A stretch of 64,000 nucleotides of DNA from Cephalopachus bancanus. Taxonomy: Eukaryota; Chordata; Mammalia; Primates; Tarsiidae. Position 1 is the first letter of the stretch; every line of letters starts with the position of its first letter. The stretch spans positions 1,798,001 through 1,862,000 of the forward strand of contig JAPVLO010000522.1 in the NCBI GenBank assembly GCA_027257055.1, in the 5' to 3' direction. The notes beneath the pieces are model-generated. The model had not been told where the DNA came from. It searched no databases and saw nothing but the letters and a program-made list of their open reading frames with translations. The position numbers and the translations under genes are program-made. Positions 9,831 through 20,967 of the stretch are shown one piece after another.

Positions 9831-11640
9831 TGCTTATTATTTTATTTTAGATGATGGTACTATGGTTGTGCCTAGTGACCGGGTGTCATTTGGTTTGGGG
9901 TTATTTAGCTTATCCTAGAGTGGTATATTAGTCTTTTATAGAGAGACTATGAAATAATGTGAAATAATTTTACCTATTTTATTAAGCATTCACTTAATTA
10001 TATACTTTTAAATGAATATCCATTTGTCTTTTTCTTTTAGAGAAGATAGATTACATTACACTGTAGCTGAACTTTTACTGCTTACATAAGTTTATGCCTA
10101 CATGCATGTACATGAAATTACAAATGTGTATGTGGATGTCTGGTGTGTGTGTGTATGTGTGTATTTGTGTGTGATTTTCCTTTTTTTCCTTTTTTATTTT
10201 AAATAAGTGGTGTACAACTCAGGGTTAGGTAAACAAATCTTCATTATGCAGATTGTGATTTTCAAATATTAGGTATTTTTTTTCTTTTTTTCTTCACCAT
10301 GATAGTTCACTTTCTACATTTTGATTTCATGAATCTACTAACTGAATTACATTATTTAGAATTGCTTTTAGAGTGCATAAAACAGGAAAATATCAAGAAA
10401 CTTGCAGTTCTAAAAATGTATTTTTTAAGTCTGCCACTCCATCAAGAAACTTGAATGTTATATTTCATTGAGTATATTATAGGAGACCATACTTGGAAAA
10501 GATAGTACACCTCATAGCTAAGGGACTATCCCATCAATCACTTTTTATACATTATGAAGATGAAGCGGGATGTGGTGAGTCTAACTTGTGAAACATGATG
10601 CCAACAGGTCTATCTTGCTCAGGCCTCCTTGTGCTTAGAAATTTACCCCCTGCTGACACATCTTCTTTTTCCCCTAATAATATGAATGAGTAAAGAATGC
10701 TTCGTTCACAATTTCCTGAAGGTATTTGTTTTCAATATCTTCTGACACTTGTTGTTGCTATTGGGAAGTCCAGTCCTAATGAACATGCCATTCTATTGTC
10801 AATACTTAATATATTCACTAAAAAGCAATATTAGATTTTTTTCCATTTTTCTGTTTACCTCTCTTGTATTTCTTAAAGAATTGAAAATCACATCAGGTAA
10901 AATACTACGTTTAAACTGTGTAATTATTCTATTAGTAGAAAATGTTTTTACATTTACTCTTTTTAAAAATTTTACTATAAAGTTTCAAAATATACATTTC
11001 AAGTCTAAATATATGCACCATAGCAATAGATGGTCTGTCCTCATTTCTGTAAAATGTTCAACACTTTATCCCTTGCACTGCTGTTAGATGTCATTCTCTT
11101 CTTTTTTACTTTTGCCTACAATAGGTGTGACGTTTTTCTTTGTATTTTAAAGCAGGTTTTATTGAAAGGACAGAAAAGGTCCCTCAGTGGGAGGGGAGGA
11201 GGGGGCCTGAGGGAGTTGCCCTTTTTTGGTTTTCCATTCTATTTCTTAAATTGCCTTAAATGTTCACTTCAGATATCTCTATTCTGCATATTGGAAACTC
11301 CTTCTATTCTCCTTTACAATTTCATAATTTCTTTTCAGCTATTTCTTGTCCTTATGTAATGGATATTTGGGGTTTCTTTATTCCATTGAATATTTAAGCT
11401 CTATTATTTCTTATTTATTTCTGTAATGCTCACCATCTACCATAAAATCTATATATTTGTCTCAAAAATGTATAATTTTCTCTTGTATTCTTTTAGATAT
11501 TTAAACATGTTTACTTTATAAGGGATCATACATTTTGACTATTCTGTTTCTTCAGATATGATAACCTTTATTAACAAGTTGGCAGATAGTAGACAGTAAC
11601 TCTTTTTATCATATAAGTATTACTCTTCGTTTTCTTTCTT
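9831..11640. other. AT-rich intergenic DNA with a (TG)n tract and an L1 3' scrap
   Basis: A short TG-rich microsatellite is at about 10140-10173. At 10175-10260 the motif 'acaactcagggttaggtaaa' matches the 3' ends of the L1 copies at 22.8 and 50.2 kb (minus strand). The remainder is AT-rich with no supported gene. A poly-T run closes it at 11639-11658. Confidence 0.6.
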
Positions 11641-11929
11641 TTTTTTTTTTTTTTTTTGACACTCTCCTCCCACATACCTGAACTTCCATGAAGGAATTTG
11701 ATCAAGGATATCCTGACGTTTCAGGCCTAAAAGAAGGATTGATCCATTTGTCCCTGTCACATGGTATTCATCTCCCTAAGAAAGTGCTTGCTCAGTGATA
11801 AACAAAGCAGGAATGGGTCCAATGTGAGCCTTACTCTCACTGCTGGGACTGTTTTACACACATGGGGTAGGTGATCCAGTGCTGACCATGAACTCTAATC
11901 TGAGAGCAGAAATAACCTAGTATCTGTTT

Positions 11930-12990
11930 AAAAATACAGGCAATAGGGTCCATAAGCTTCCATCCTTACCTCAGAGCCCTGACATGCTCCCTGTCTGTGA
12001 GAACCACAGGGTTCTGCTTCTTTTCCACATGGTGGTGGAAAACTCCTTTTAAATAACCTCGTGGTCATCTCACACAATTATGATTATTAGGTTTTGATTT
12101 CCCTTCAAATAGAGATTTCTCCGCATTTGGGAAATTATGTTTCTGTGCCTGACTGTGGTGATCTTAATATTTCTTATTTCTGAGCACTTCTTGGCATTAT
12201 GAGGAGACAGGTGATCTGTATGGATGCATCAATCATCCACCTTGATTGTGAAACTTAACTCCATGATTCTCTCATGTCTCAATTCCTCATGTCTTCATCT
12301 CTTCTGGGAATTAACTATGTCTGATTGAGTCACAGTCAATGACTAGGCTACAATGGTTGCCACAACCACTGTGATGAGAGGGAGTCATGACCACATGCCC
12401 CAGAAGAAGAAAAAGAGGCTCAGAGATGGAATAAAAAGGTTGAAAGTCATGGGCAGGGGATAGACAATGAACATACAAATGAAGATCAGCTTCTCCTTCA
12501 CAATTAAACCCTGGCATAATCACAATACCCAACACTTGAAAACAGCACCCTAGATAAAAAGGGAAGTTTCAAGAAAGGAAACAAGAATCACCGAGACCCA
12601 GAAATGGGACAATAATTGTTTTCAGCATGTGGTGATGGATTCTACTGCTAAGAAGAAATGAAAGCTCAGAAAACAGACAATTTAGTCGATGGAAAGCACG
12701 CACTCTCACACTGGCAGAAGAGCCATGTTTTCTTCTCCTTATTCTCTGTATTTCTCCTTCCTGCTAGGCCACAATGCTACTGAATGTGAAATGCACAGTC
12801 AGATGATAACTGTGGCTCTGCTGATCTGAATATGCCATGCATTTTCACTGAAGCTTCTCCTTCTAGAGAGGAAACTCATGCTGTTTGATCCCAGGCATAG
12901 TTTCTCTCTGTTTTCAAGTCTTCTCTGAAACAAGCCCATTGTACACCATGGGCTGTCAGGAAAGATGTGACCTGGCGGAGTTCAACAGAT
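11930..12990 (+). other. Duplicated LILR 5'-flank-like segment (copy a)
   Basis: Patches of this segment resemble 18210-19110, in the same order and orientation. One is 'gtggtgatcttaatattt...ttggcattatgaggagac' against about 18400-18460. Another is 'ctgatctgaatatgccatgc...cactgaagc' against about 19080-19110. The second copy lies just upstream of a probable LILR leader exon, so this one is read as the corresponding flank of a lost receptor unit. No coding exon is seen. Identity is modest. Confidence 0.45.
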
Positions 12991-13239
12991 AAATGTAATT
13001 GATCAGTCATTCTGATCAATTATCAAAATAAGTTTTGTCGTAGAGCAGTCAGCCTTTTGGTATATGGGACTTGCAAAGATCAACATATTTTATTTAACAA
13101 GAATGAATGCATTTACTTAATGAGAGGTATGATTTCTGGATTAAAACAGAAAGTGCATTGTGGGTATCACTGATTTTCTAAGTCTTAAGACATTTTAAGG
13201 TATTTTTTTGCAAGTTACCACTCTGCAGCATAAACATCT

Positions 13240-13800
13240 CATTACAGAGTATGTCCACACACACAAGGGAGGGGGAGTCATGGCCTCTGCAGGGTCCTCC
13301 AGAGCCTGTATATTTTCTGTGCCCTCACAGAGACACACATTCTGCTAAGACTCCTCGAGACCTAGCCAGCTGTATGTGTTCACCTGCAGGCTTGAGCAGA
13401 AACCTGGGGCCTTGGACATTCCAGGGTTCTGATAAAGTTGTTAAGATTGGGGTTCAGAAACACTGAGCAATTAGCCCTTTGGCTAAACCCATCAAAACTA
13501 GCTCTGCCCTGCATCAAATTTCTTAAACGCTCATAAAATTTTCATGCCCAACACCCTCTGTGGATGTATCCAAGCAGAACATATGATGTCTCACTGTCCA
13601 CCTTAAGAACATGCTATAACCCCCTTCTCTGTAAAGAAGACCCCCTAATAAACACTTTAGACTAAACATACTGGTGCTAAGTGCTTCTTTCTTTGTAATC
13701 CCACCAGCCCCATCTCAAGATGGGTTAGAGCCCTCCCTTTCAAGGATGCCTCTGCTGCCACTTTAGGGGTTACTCCAGCCACAACTGGCCCCACAAAACA
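13240..13800 (+). repeat. LTR-like repeat, copy a
   Basis: Similar throughout to 17720-18215. Shared landmarks include 'caggcttgagcagaaacctgg', 'ttctgataaagttgttaag', 'aaacactgagca', 'tcatgcccaacaccctctg' and 'cactttagactaaacat'. An AATAAA is visible near 13647 ('cctaataaacac'), as expected of an LTR. I take both as solo LTRs of one old ERV family; the family and exact ends are not assigned. Confidence 0.6.
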
Positions 13801-13975
13801 GTGGGTGGAATCAGCAGGATTTCAAAGAAATGAGGGAGGAAAAGGAGATCCAACAAGAAGCTCTTCAAGGTCCTATGGGGAACTCTGTGTTTTTCTTACT
13901 GGATGGTTGTAGACTGCCTTAGGAGAACTGAGGGTCCCTAAAAGCCCCAGCAGATGAAACTAGGCAGAAGACAGG

Positions 13976-14000
13976 GTTATTATTATTATTATTATTATTT
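13976..14000 (+). repeat. (ATT)n microsatellite
   Basis: Eight or so uninterrupted 'att' triplets. Simple repeat just upstream of an Alu. Confidence 0.9.
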
Positions 14001-14101
14001 GAAAAATAGTGTTTATTGCAGGAATGATTCAATCAACATAGTAAAGCAATCAGGATAATTCACCAAATGACCAGAGAAAATATTTTAAAAATTATATGAT
14101 C

Positions 14102-14386
14102 GGTCAGGTTTGGTGGCCCAGCCTGTAATCCCATCATTTTGGGAGGCTGAGGCAAGTGGATTGCCTGAACCCACGGGTTTGAGACCCACCCTGGCAACTT
14201 GGCGTGACCTCGTCTCTACAATAAATAAAAAATTACGTGGGCGTGGTAGAGCATGCCTGTAGTTCTGGCTACTTGGAAGGCTGAGGTGGAAGGATCGTCT
14301 AAGCACAGCAGTTCAAGGTTGAGGTAGCTAGGAGCGTGCCACTGCACTCCATTCTGGGTGACAGAGTGAGATTCCAACTCAAAAAA
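14102..14386 (+). mobile_element. Alu SINE
   Basis: Dimeric Alu, plus strand. It has 'tgggaggctgaggcaagtgg' in the left arm, a linker with 'ctacaataaataaaaaatta', and a right arm ending 'gattccaactc' plus an A8 tail. The short motif 'atatgatc' flanks both ends (about 14095 and 14391) and may be the target duplication. Confidence 0.92.
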
Positions 14387-14399
14387 AATCATATGATCA

Positions 14400-14934
14400 T
14401 CTTGATATAGACAATAAAAAGGAAAGTTAGACAAACGTCAGCATACATTTATGATAAAAAGTGCTAGTAAATTAGGAAAAGAAGCTAATGTCTCTAAATT
14501 AACAAAGGTGATCTACAGCTGACATCAACCAAGATCAGAATGAAACGAGGATATTTATGTAGGTGTACTTGAAACTAACAAGATCCTCAAGGAAGCCCAG
14601 TGCTTAGTGGAGAGAAGACTGTTCTCTCTACAGACAGTTGGCCAGTAAGCACAGGCTGAGTTGCAGCCGAGAATAAGGTGGGCATTTTTGACAAGAGATG
14701 GCAATCAGGGAGAATCGTGTCTCTACCACCCTGATGTTAGTGAGGAGTCTGTGGTAAATGTGATGGAAGGAGGAGCCCAAAGTTTCTGTCCTGTCCCCAG
14801 ACAGATCTACTCAGCATATCTCAGATCCACCTGCAGAGGGTCAAGAGACAGAAAAATAGAAAGGAAGAGGGTCCACCCACACTCTTAGGTGGGGCCAGTG
14901 GGGAAGAGACCTGTAGGGTCTGGCCACATTGAGA
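14400..14934. other. Intergenic DNA, nothing recognised
   Basis: Mixed composition, no homology that I recognise, and only short open frames. Confidence 0.5.
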
Positions 14935-15310
14935 ATAGCAGTCAGACCATATTAGGGGCTCCTTCAAGGGGAGATTGGGGGACTGGGAAGCCCCTGGGGT
15001 GGACATCATAGAAGGAACAACCTGGCACCACAACCATTGTCATCCTCAGAAGGGGATGGCAAGAACCACATCCCCTACAATAACAGGAAAGCCAAGGTCC
15101 CCCAATGTAGGTACATTATGGAGGCTGAGAAGTTCTTTGGAAGTCATTCTTCAAACTGGAAAACTGGGGCGAATTATAGTCATGGCTCAGTCCAAGTCAA
15201 AAATACTGAGAACCTGGGGCCAATGGTCAAGTCCCAAAGGCCAGGTAACCTGGTGTTCTGATGTTCCAGGGAAGAGAATTTGAAGGACCCAGATCCAGAA
15301 GAAAGATGGA
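14935..15310. repeat. Old interspersed repeat, unassigned
   Basis: Contains 'tatggaggctgagaagttc' and a train of 'ctgagaacctggggccaatgg'-type phrases. I recognise these as a dispersed mammalian repeat but cannot name the family. A relative lies at 31920-32250 ('ggaagctgagaagttacaag'). The open frames crossing it (14975-15283) are chance. Confidence 0.5.
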
Positions 15311-15970
15311 GAATTGGTCTCTATCTGCCCTTTAGTCCTGTTCAGACCCACAGCCAAGTAGAAGTCTCACCTTGAAGGTGGATCTTCCACTCAGCCCACT
15401 GATTCCAATGCCAAGTTATTCCAGAGACACTCTCATAGAAACATCCAGAGCCATGCTTCACAAACTGTCTGAAAATCTCTTAGTCCAGTTGACACTTGAC
15501 GTGAACCATCAGGGATTGATGTCTTGTTAACATCTATACACTTAAGGCTTTTGCAGAATGAGTTCTCAAAAAGTCCAAGGACCTGAGGAAAATATAAAAT
15601 GTCTGGGTTTGGTCTTCAATGCTTGCATCTGATATATGATAGCCTGAGAACTGTCACCAGTGATTAAGGGCCATAGTTCATAGACTCCCTAATCTAAGTT
15701 TGGGCAGAAAAGGAGGGGATAGCATGGCAGTTTCCTCTATCTTACTACCCACAGGGAGCAGCTTTATTTGCTGAGATTACTTATTAGCTGTTTTAGCAAC
15801 TCAGGCAGGTTCTACTGATATGCAAAAAGTGAAATTTTGAAACAGCTGCAATGAGGAAAGTGGTCTCATAGTCCCAAATGACTCTAGATGTGCTGACAGG
15901 TATTCAAGGGGAAATTTGTACCTTTTATTTTTAATAATATATTTTGATTTAATATTATATGTTTGCTTAA
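15311..15970. other. Intergenic DNA, no gene seen
   Basis: No exon, RNA gene or repeat is recognised. It is AT-rich towards the right end. Confidence 0.5.
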
Positions 15971-15974
15971 TGTA

Positions 15975-16087
15975 GAGGAGATCTTTCTGTGTTCCTAGGG
16001 CTGATTGTGAACTCCTGGAGTCAAACAATCCTCCCGCCTCAGTCTTCCAAAGTGCTGAGGTTATAGGCATGAGTCACCAAGCATGGT
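15975..16087 (-). mobile_element. Alu half-element, inverted
   Basis: A single Alu-like arm, inverted: 'gaactcctggagtcaaacaatcctcccgcctcagtcttccaaagtgctgaggttataggcatgagtcacc' seen in pieces on the plus strand. The other arm is absent, so it is a free monomer or a truncation. Confidence 0.75.
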
Positions 16088-16442
16088 CAGAGGTCAGAAT
16101 GCGCCCTTTTAAAAACTGTTGTGTGTGTTTCAAATAAAATGCTAACGTCAATTAATCTCACATTCACTTGCAATAGTAAATGCAATGATCTCTGGTGTCT
16201 ACAATAAAAGCATGAATTTGGGACAGGGTTCCTGATGGACAACTCTGTTTCTAAGTCCTTTAGAATCTTGATGGTGAGTCTTGTGACATGTGGCTGAATT
16301 TACTGCTGGTGTCAGTTTAGTTCCCAATGTTTCATAAAATTAGGGGAAAGGACCTTACAGTTGATATCGCCTCTACAGCCAATTCAGGGATCATCTTGGA
16401 ATAGGTGGGCCTGTAAGAGAGTACGAGACATTGGGAGTAGAC

Positions 16443-17714
16443 TGTTGGGAGCCAACATCTATAGCTACATGGCTGAGGCCTGTAAAGGCCCATCTGGAAG
16501 ATCGCCTCTGACATAGGATATCTGTTATACCTATAATATTGGCGTGTGATTAGTGACCAGTGTGCATACATGGCAGTAAAACTTACTTCTTTCTAGATAT
16601 TTTCAAACTTCTATCTCCTGGTAGACTGGTGAGTCAGCTCTTGTTCCCAAAAGCAGTTTCCCCTAAAGCTAGGATTAGAAACTAAATTACCATAATAGTT
16701 ATATCGCCCTACCCTTAGCCAGGCAGAAACGATTGCTTTTGTTTCATTACAGGCTATGCATTTCCTTGCTTTTGTTTCATATCGAAACTCTGCCCGAGGC
16801 CATGATGGCCATGCATTTCCTTATTCAAGAGTGTGACAGCTACTATTTGATTTCTAGAGTAGACTTGTTAGGATAAAATATATACATATACACTTATAGT
16901 TACATTTTAGAGTATATTTGAGTAAGTTTATTCTTGCTGTTTTGTTTCTTTTGGCTACATTATTCAAATATAATAGTTACTATACGATTTATAAAAGAAT
17001 TAATGATAAGGCATTAGCTTAATAGGATATAGCATAGTATTAAAGGTCAATCATTAGAAAAATTAAAGTTTAGACATAGGAGATTCATTTAAGTCATGGT
17101 AAGGTTTTATAATTTAAGAATAAGTTTTAATTGTTATAGAATTACAGGACACTTGGTTAAACCATAATAGATTAATAGAATAACTGAGTCATTTAAGTAA
17201 ACTTATAGATTATAGTATAGTGTTAAGTTGATAATATTAATCATTAAAAATATTAGGAGTCAGTAAACTTGGATTTAACTTAGAAAAGTTTTTGTATTAA
17301 TCAGGGTCTGGAACAAAAAGTATAGTGTGAATGATTTATTGAACATTATGAAAAACACTTTGAACAATCTGTATTGAAATTGTATACCTGTAAATTTAAT
17401 GTAAGTTTTGTGAAACACGTCATGCATCATGGAATTGTAATTGTTTGCTTGGAACTTACAAGTCTCATGATGGTCTTGTGATGGTCTTGTGATGCGTAAT
17501 TTGCATAAGAATTTGTACGCCCCCAACAAGTGATTATCATATTGATGGAGGGTATAGAAAAATGTATATAAGTTGGAAGGAGTCCAAATAAAATTTGGCT
17601 TCAGTCCTGATCAGACTGTTCCCAGAAGAACTGCCTCTGAGTGGTCTCTTCTCTCTGTCTTGATTCACCGTTGCAGTCCTAACCCTTCCCTAAGTCGGGG
17701 CTGGCACCCCGACA
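16443..17714 (+). mobile_element. Solo LTR, betaretrovirus-type, 1272 bp
   Basis: The ends are TGTTGGGAGCC at 16443 and CCCCGACA at 17714. The six bases before it are gtagac and the six after are gtagat, a near-perfect 6-bp duplication as made by betaretroviral integrases. A TATATAAG box lies at about 17565, followed 22 bp later by AATAAA at 17587-17592, so U3-R order is on the plus strand. The terminus and great length resemble the ERV2 LTR, but the bodies differ. The internal provirus was lost by LTR-LTR recombination (inference). Confidence 0.85.
17565..17592 (+). promoter_or_regulatory. TATA box and poly(A) signal of the solo LTR
   Basis: TATATAAG at 17565-17572 and AATAAA at 17587-17592 sit close together. 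This is the layout expected where the LTR promoter ends and the short R region begins. Activity cannot be judged from sequence. Confidence 0.6.
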
Positions 17715-17719
17715 GTAGA

Positions 17720-18215
17720 TTGTAGGGTTTCCTGGGATACCCCACTTTCTTCTCTGCCCTGACAGGAAAACAGATTGCTGTGACTTCTCTGTGCCCTCTC
17801 CATCTGATTCACCTACAGGCTTGACCCAAACTGGGGTCTAGAACATTCCCAGGTTCTGAGGAAGCTGTTTAGGCTGTTGTTCATAAACACTGAGAATTTA
17901 ACTCTTTTGCATAATGTGTGGAAACTGGCCTTGCCCTGAGCTAAAATCCTTAAATGCATATATAAAGCTCCACACCCAATGTCCTCATTGCCGACATTCC
18001 CAGATAGAACGTCCTGTGTCTCCCTGTCAGCCTCCAGGACACGCAACAGCCCCTCCAGATGGAAGTCAAGCAAAAACCACTTCAGACTGAGCACCCTGGA
18101 GTTTAGCATCTCTTTACTTGGAATCCCAGCTGATCCACGGTGGGAGGGTTTGGACACTCTTTTGAGGAAAACCCCTGTGCTCCTTTAAGTCCACTCCAGC
18201 CTTAGTTGTGAATGA
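17720..18215 (+). repeat. LTR-like repeat, copy b
   Basis: Counterpart of 13240-13800 in the same orientation, with shared phrases around 'cctacaggcttgacc', 'ggttctgaggaagctg', 'aaacactgagaattt' and 'ccaatgtcctcattg'. It adjoins the solo LTR at 17714 almost directly. Together with the LILR-flank paralogy to the right, it suggests that the 13-kb and 18-kb regions derive from one duplication (inference). Confidence 0.6.
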
Positions 18216-19547
18216 AGACCCAGCCTCTAGCCCTCATCTGAAGCCCAATTCCTCCCTGTGTGAGCAGAAGCCAGGCTTCCTGTGTCCACAGAGAGGCAGA
18301 AACCTGCACCCTAATGACCTGTTGAGGGGCCCAGCTTTGTCTTCTGTTCTTTGGTGTGGATCCATCTCTATGTGGGGGACTTTCTTGTTTCTACACATGA
18401 CTGTGATGATCTGCATATTAGAAACACTACAAGAATAATGTATTGGCATTAGGAGATGCTGTGGGCTCTTGAGTGGGCATGTCAATTGTCCACCCAGACT
18501 GTGGCGGCCAACACTCATGTTCCAACCACTCATGTTCCAACCACTCATGTCCTAGCCTGGGACAGAAATTAGCCATGATTGAATCCCTCCCAGATTCAAG
18601 ACTCCACTGACCACACCACTGTGAATAGGGGATTAATGAGGAAACTGAGGCTCAGAGATGGGAAGTTACTGCCCAAGATCACACAAATAGATGATAACTA
18701 GTAATTGCACAAACATCAGCTCTCCTCCTCACTTCCCAAGATGGCACTCAGGTCTGAGTAGATACACACAAACCTTAAGTAGAGACAGTGGTTCAGAAAG
18801 AGGGCTGAGGAAGGAAGGGGCCCTGAGGGGACAGGAATGACACAGAGGTGTGTTCTCAGAATGGAAGAGAGTGGATGCTGCTGCGAATAGAAGAAGAAGA
18901 AGAAAGAGTAGAAAGGAGAAGAAAAAAATGGAAATACAAGAAAGGGATGATTAGATACAAAAAAAACCCACACTGCATGGCAAGGAGAGAGGTCACCTTT
19001 ATTCTATTACATTAATTTGTATTCTTTGCCCCATGCATCTCACCGTGACCTGGACACGCAGGTGACAATTATGTCTCTACTGACCTGAATCTGCATCTCC
19101 CCTGAAGCATCTCAGGGCTGGCAAGATGACTGGTCATGGTAAGGACCCCACAAGGCTGTGCTGATGAACAGGTTGAGAGTGAAGGAGATGCCATGGAAGA
19201 CTCTAGAGGGGAGGAGGAGCCCTGGTCATCCAGTTCAGGAAGACAATGGGTCTATTTGCTGCTGTGTCTTGGGCCTCACTGGGATATGGACAGATCAGAG
19301 GGTGTCCAGGGGTGAGGAGAAACCACAAAATATCTCAAGAAAGCATGGTGCCCACCCCCAGCCCAACCCTGGAGAAATAATAGTCAGTCCTGGGGGAGGG
19401 CAGTTCCCTTTCTTGTGGGGCTGTTGCTGTGACAACTCCTTGACAAGGATAGCCCCATCTCTGAGTTGCCACACACTGTGTGTCTCTGTCCTGCAGGCAC
19501 CATGGTCTCATCCATCTGCATAGCCAGAGCGAGTGGAAGGAGATGCC
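18216..19547 (+). other. LILR-like 5' flank (copy b)
   Basis: Paralogous in patches to 11930-12990 and leading directly into the probable leader exon at 19548. A 15- to 16-bp unit 'ccactcatgttccaa' is repeated about three times at 18511-18552. Open frames here are short and unconvincing. Promoter elements cannot be pinpointed. Confidence 0.5.
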
Positions 19548-19580
19548 ATGAATCTGACCCTCACAGCCCTGCTCTATCTC
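19548..19580 (+). pseudogene. Probable LILR-like leader exon (copy 2)
   Basis: ATG at 19548 opens 'MNLTLTALLYLS', a hydrophobic start typical of LILR/FCAR/GPVI signal peptides. It is followed by a possible weak donor (gtggga) and an intron with LILR-like text ('cttagtctgaccctagttga'). A second Ig-type leader mini-exon and the Ig exons that should follow are absent: the next receptor part is the stalk exon only 300 bp away. It is either a deleted copy 2 or the leader that once served the D1-D4 exons further right. Confidence 0.55.
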
Positions 19581-19744
19581 AGTGGGATTTTAAAAGGGGG
19601 AGAGAAGACCTTAGTCTGACCCTAGTTGACCCTCACAACCAGCTTCTCGTCCATAATGAGACCCCAGGCTCTCAGGAGGCCAGCAAGGGAAGAGGAATTG
19701 CTCAGGCTTCAGAGGACAGACCTCTCATGGTAACTCTATTTCAG

Positions 19745-19877
19745 AGCTGAGTCTGGTGTCCCCAGGCTCTGTACTCTTGCATCCCCCACTTCTCACAAAA
19801 TAACTCAGGCATAGTCTCTTAATAAACCCAGCCTCTGCTCTAGCAGGATTTCCTCTGGTCTCTTCCTGGTATTCTTC
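19745..19877 (+). repeat. LTR-like fragment, inverted relative to the other two copies
   Basis: The reverse complement matches 7085-7215 ('ggtttattaagagact', 'agtgggggat'). AATAAA is on the plus strand here at about 19820. It directly abuts the acceptor of the copy-2 stalk exon. Confidence 0.6.
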
Positions 19878-19879
19878 AG

Positions 19880-19930
19880 GGGCAGCTGAGATCCCCAGAC
19901 CATCACACAGCAAGGCAGACTCAAAGACCA
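19880..19930 (+). pseudogene. LILR-like copy 2, stalk exon
   Basis: A 51-bp exon between acceptor 'attcttcag' and a GTGAGT donor, encoding a serine-rich stalk like those at 7315 and 24138. Both splice sites look usable. Its own Ig exons are missing. Confidence 0.75.
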
Positions 19931-20079
19931 GTGAGTGAGAAGGTACTCTCAGTTATGGGACTAAACAGAGAGGGTCAGGCCTTGTCAAGGTAGGTGGGTG
20001 GCCTGAGTAGAAATTCAAGGATTCTGGGTGATTTTGATCTGCTCTGACATCTGTGAATTCTTTAGTCCACAATTCCCAG

Positions 20080-20322
20080 ACTCACAGCCCCAGTATTACA
20101 TAGTAGGGAATCTCATCCAGATGGGGATGGCTGGCTTGGTCCTGCTGGTTCAAGATTATGCTATTTGATGTTTGGTACAGTCAGAGAAGCCCTCAAGATG
20201 TAGCCAGGAAGTAAATAGGAGTGAGAACAATATACCATTCAGGGTGGTAGAACATTTAAAATAAATCTGGCAATTGCCAGAGGTTTTGGAAGAAAGTCTG
20301 GGACATATTTGGAAAAGTGTTC
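20080..20322 (+). pseudogene. LILR-like copy 2, membrane exon and clipped 3' UTR
   Basis: After acceptor 'cccag' the frame reads 'VGNLIQMGMAGLVLL', then shifts and meets a stop after 'DYAI'. The membrane Arg is replaced by Gln (CAG). The 3' UTR-like sequence after it matches copies 1 and 3 until about 20322. There it changes abruptly to the D1 Ig exon of copy 3, marking a deletion junction. Confidence 0.8.
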
Positions 20323-20569
20323 CTCTGGGCTGAGCCAGGCTCTGTGATCACCTGGAGGAACCCCATGACCATCTAGTGTCAGTGAACCCTCAAGACCCAG
20401 GAGTACCATCTGGATGAAGAGGGATATCAAGGTCATGGAACATGATGAAACCACTAGAGTCTGGAAACAAGGCCACCTTCTTGGGAACATGCAGAACAAT
20501 ATTCCTGTCATTACCATGCCCCTGAAGGCTGGTCAGAGTCCGGTGACCCTCTGATGCTGGTGGTAACAG
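20323..20569 (+). pseudogene. LILR-like copy 3, D1 Ig exon, 5'-truncated
   Basis: The frame begins in mid-exon at 'LWAEPGSVIT' and ends '[11 protein letters not shown]' before a GTGAGA donor at 20570. The distal '[12 protein letters not shown]' holds the second Ig cysteine in its Y-x-C setting. Several in-frame stops lie between. The first codons and the acceptor of the exon are missing because of the junction at about 20322. LILR D1 contributes to ligand (MHC-I) binding in functional members; this copy cannot encode it. Confidence 0.82.
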
Positions 20570-20691
20570 GTGAGAGGACACTCAAAGGTCCCAGGTCCAA
20601 GCTGTTCCTTCAGATAGGTGTTTCTTCATTCACAGCCCAGCCTAAGGGGAATCACAAGGGAGGTCAGAGCCCCATTTAACATGGTGCTTGC

Positions 20692-20967
20692 CGGCCACAG
20701 TGACTCAAACCTGTAATCTCAGCACTCTGGGAGGCAGAGGTGAGAGGACTGCCTGAGCCTAGGAATAGGAGAACAGCCTGGGCAACATGGCAAGACCTCA
20801 TCTTTACAATAAATTAAAAAACAGGCATAGTAGCACGCACCTTGTAGTTCCAGCTACTTGGAAGGCTGAAGGGGAAGGATCACCCAAGTCCAGCAGATTG
20901 AGGCTGCAGTGGCCATGAGTGTGCCACTGTACTCCAGCTTGGGAAACAGAGGGAGACTATGACTCAA
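20692..20967 (+). mobile_element. Alu SINE in the D1-D2 intron
   Basis: Dimeric Alu, plus strand, with 'cactctgggaggcagaggtg', the linker 'tttacaataaattaaaaaac' and the end 'gactatgactcaaaaag'. Copy 4 lacks it at the same place, so it arrived after the units duplicated or in one unit only. Confidence 0.88.

Noticed and set aside
14975..15283. 102-codon frame, considered as an LILR D1-like exon
   Set aside because: The text belongs to a dispersed repeat also found at 31920-32250, and no Ig signature is present.
18511..18552. Three 'ccactcatgttccaa' units as a binding-site array
   Set aside because: Three contiguous copies are explained by slippage; no known factor motif recognised.
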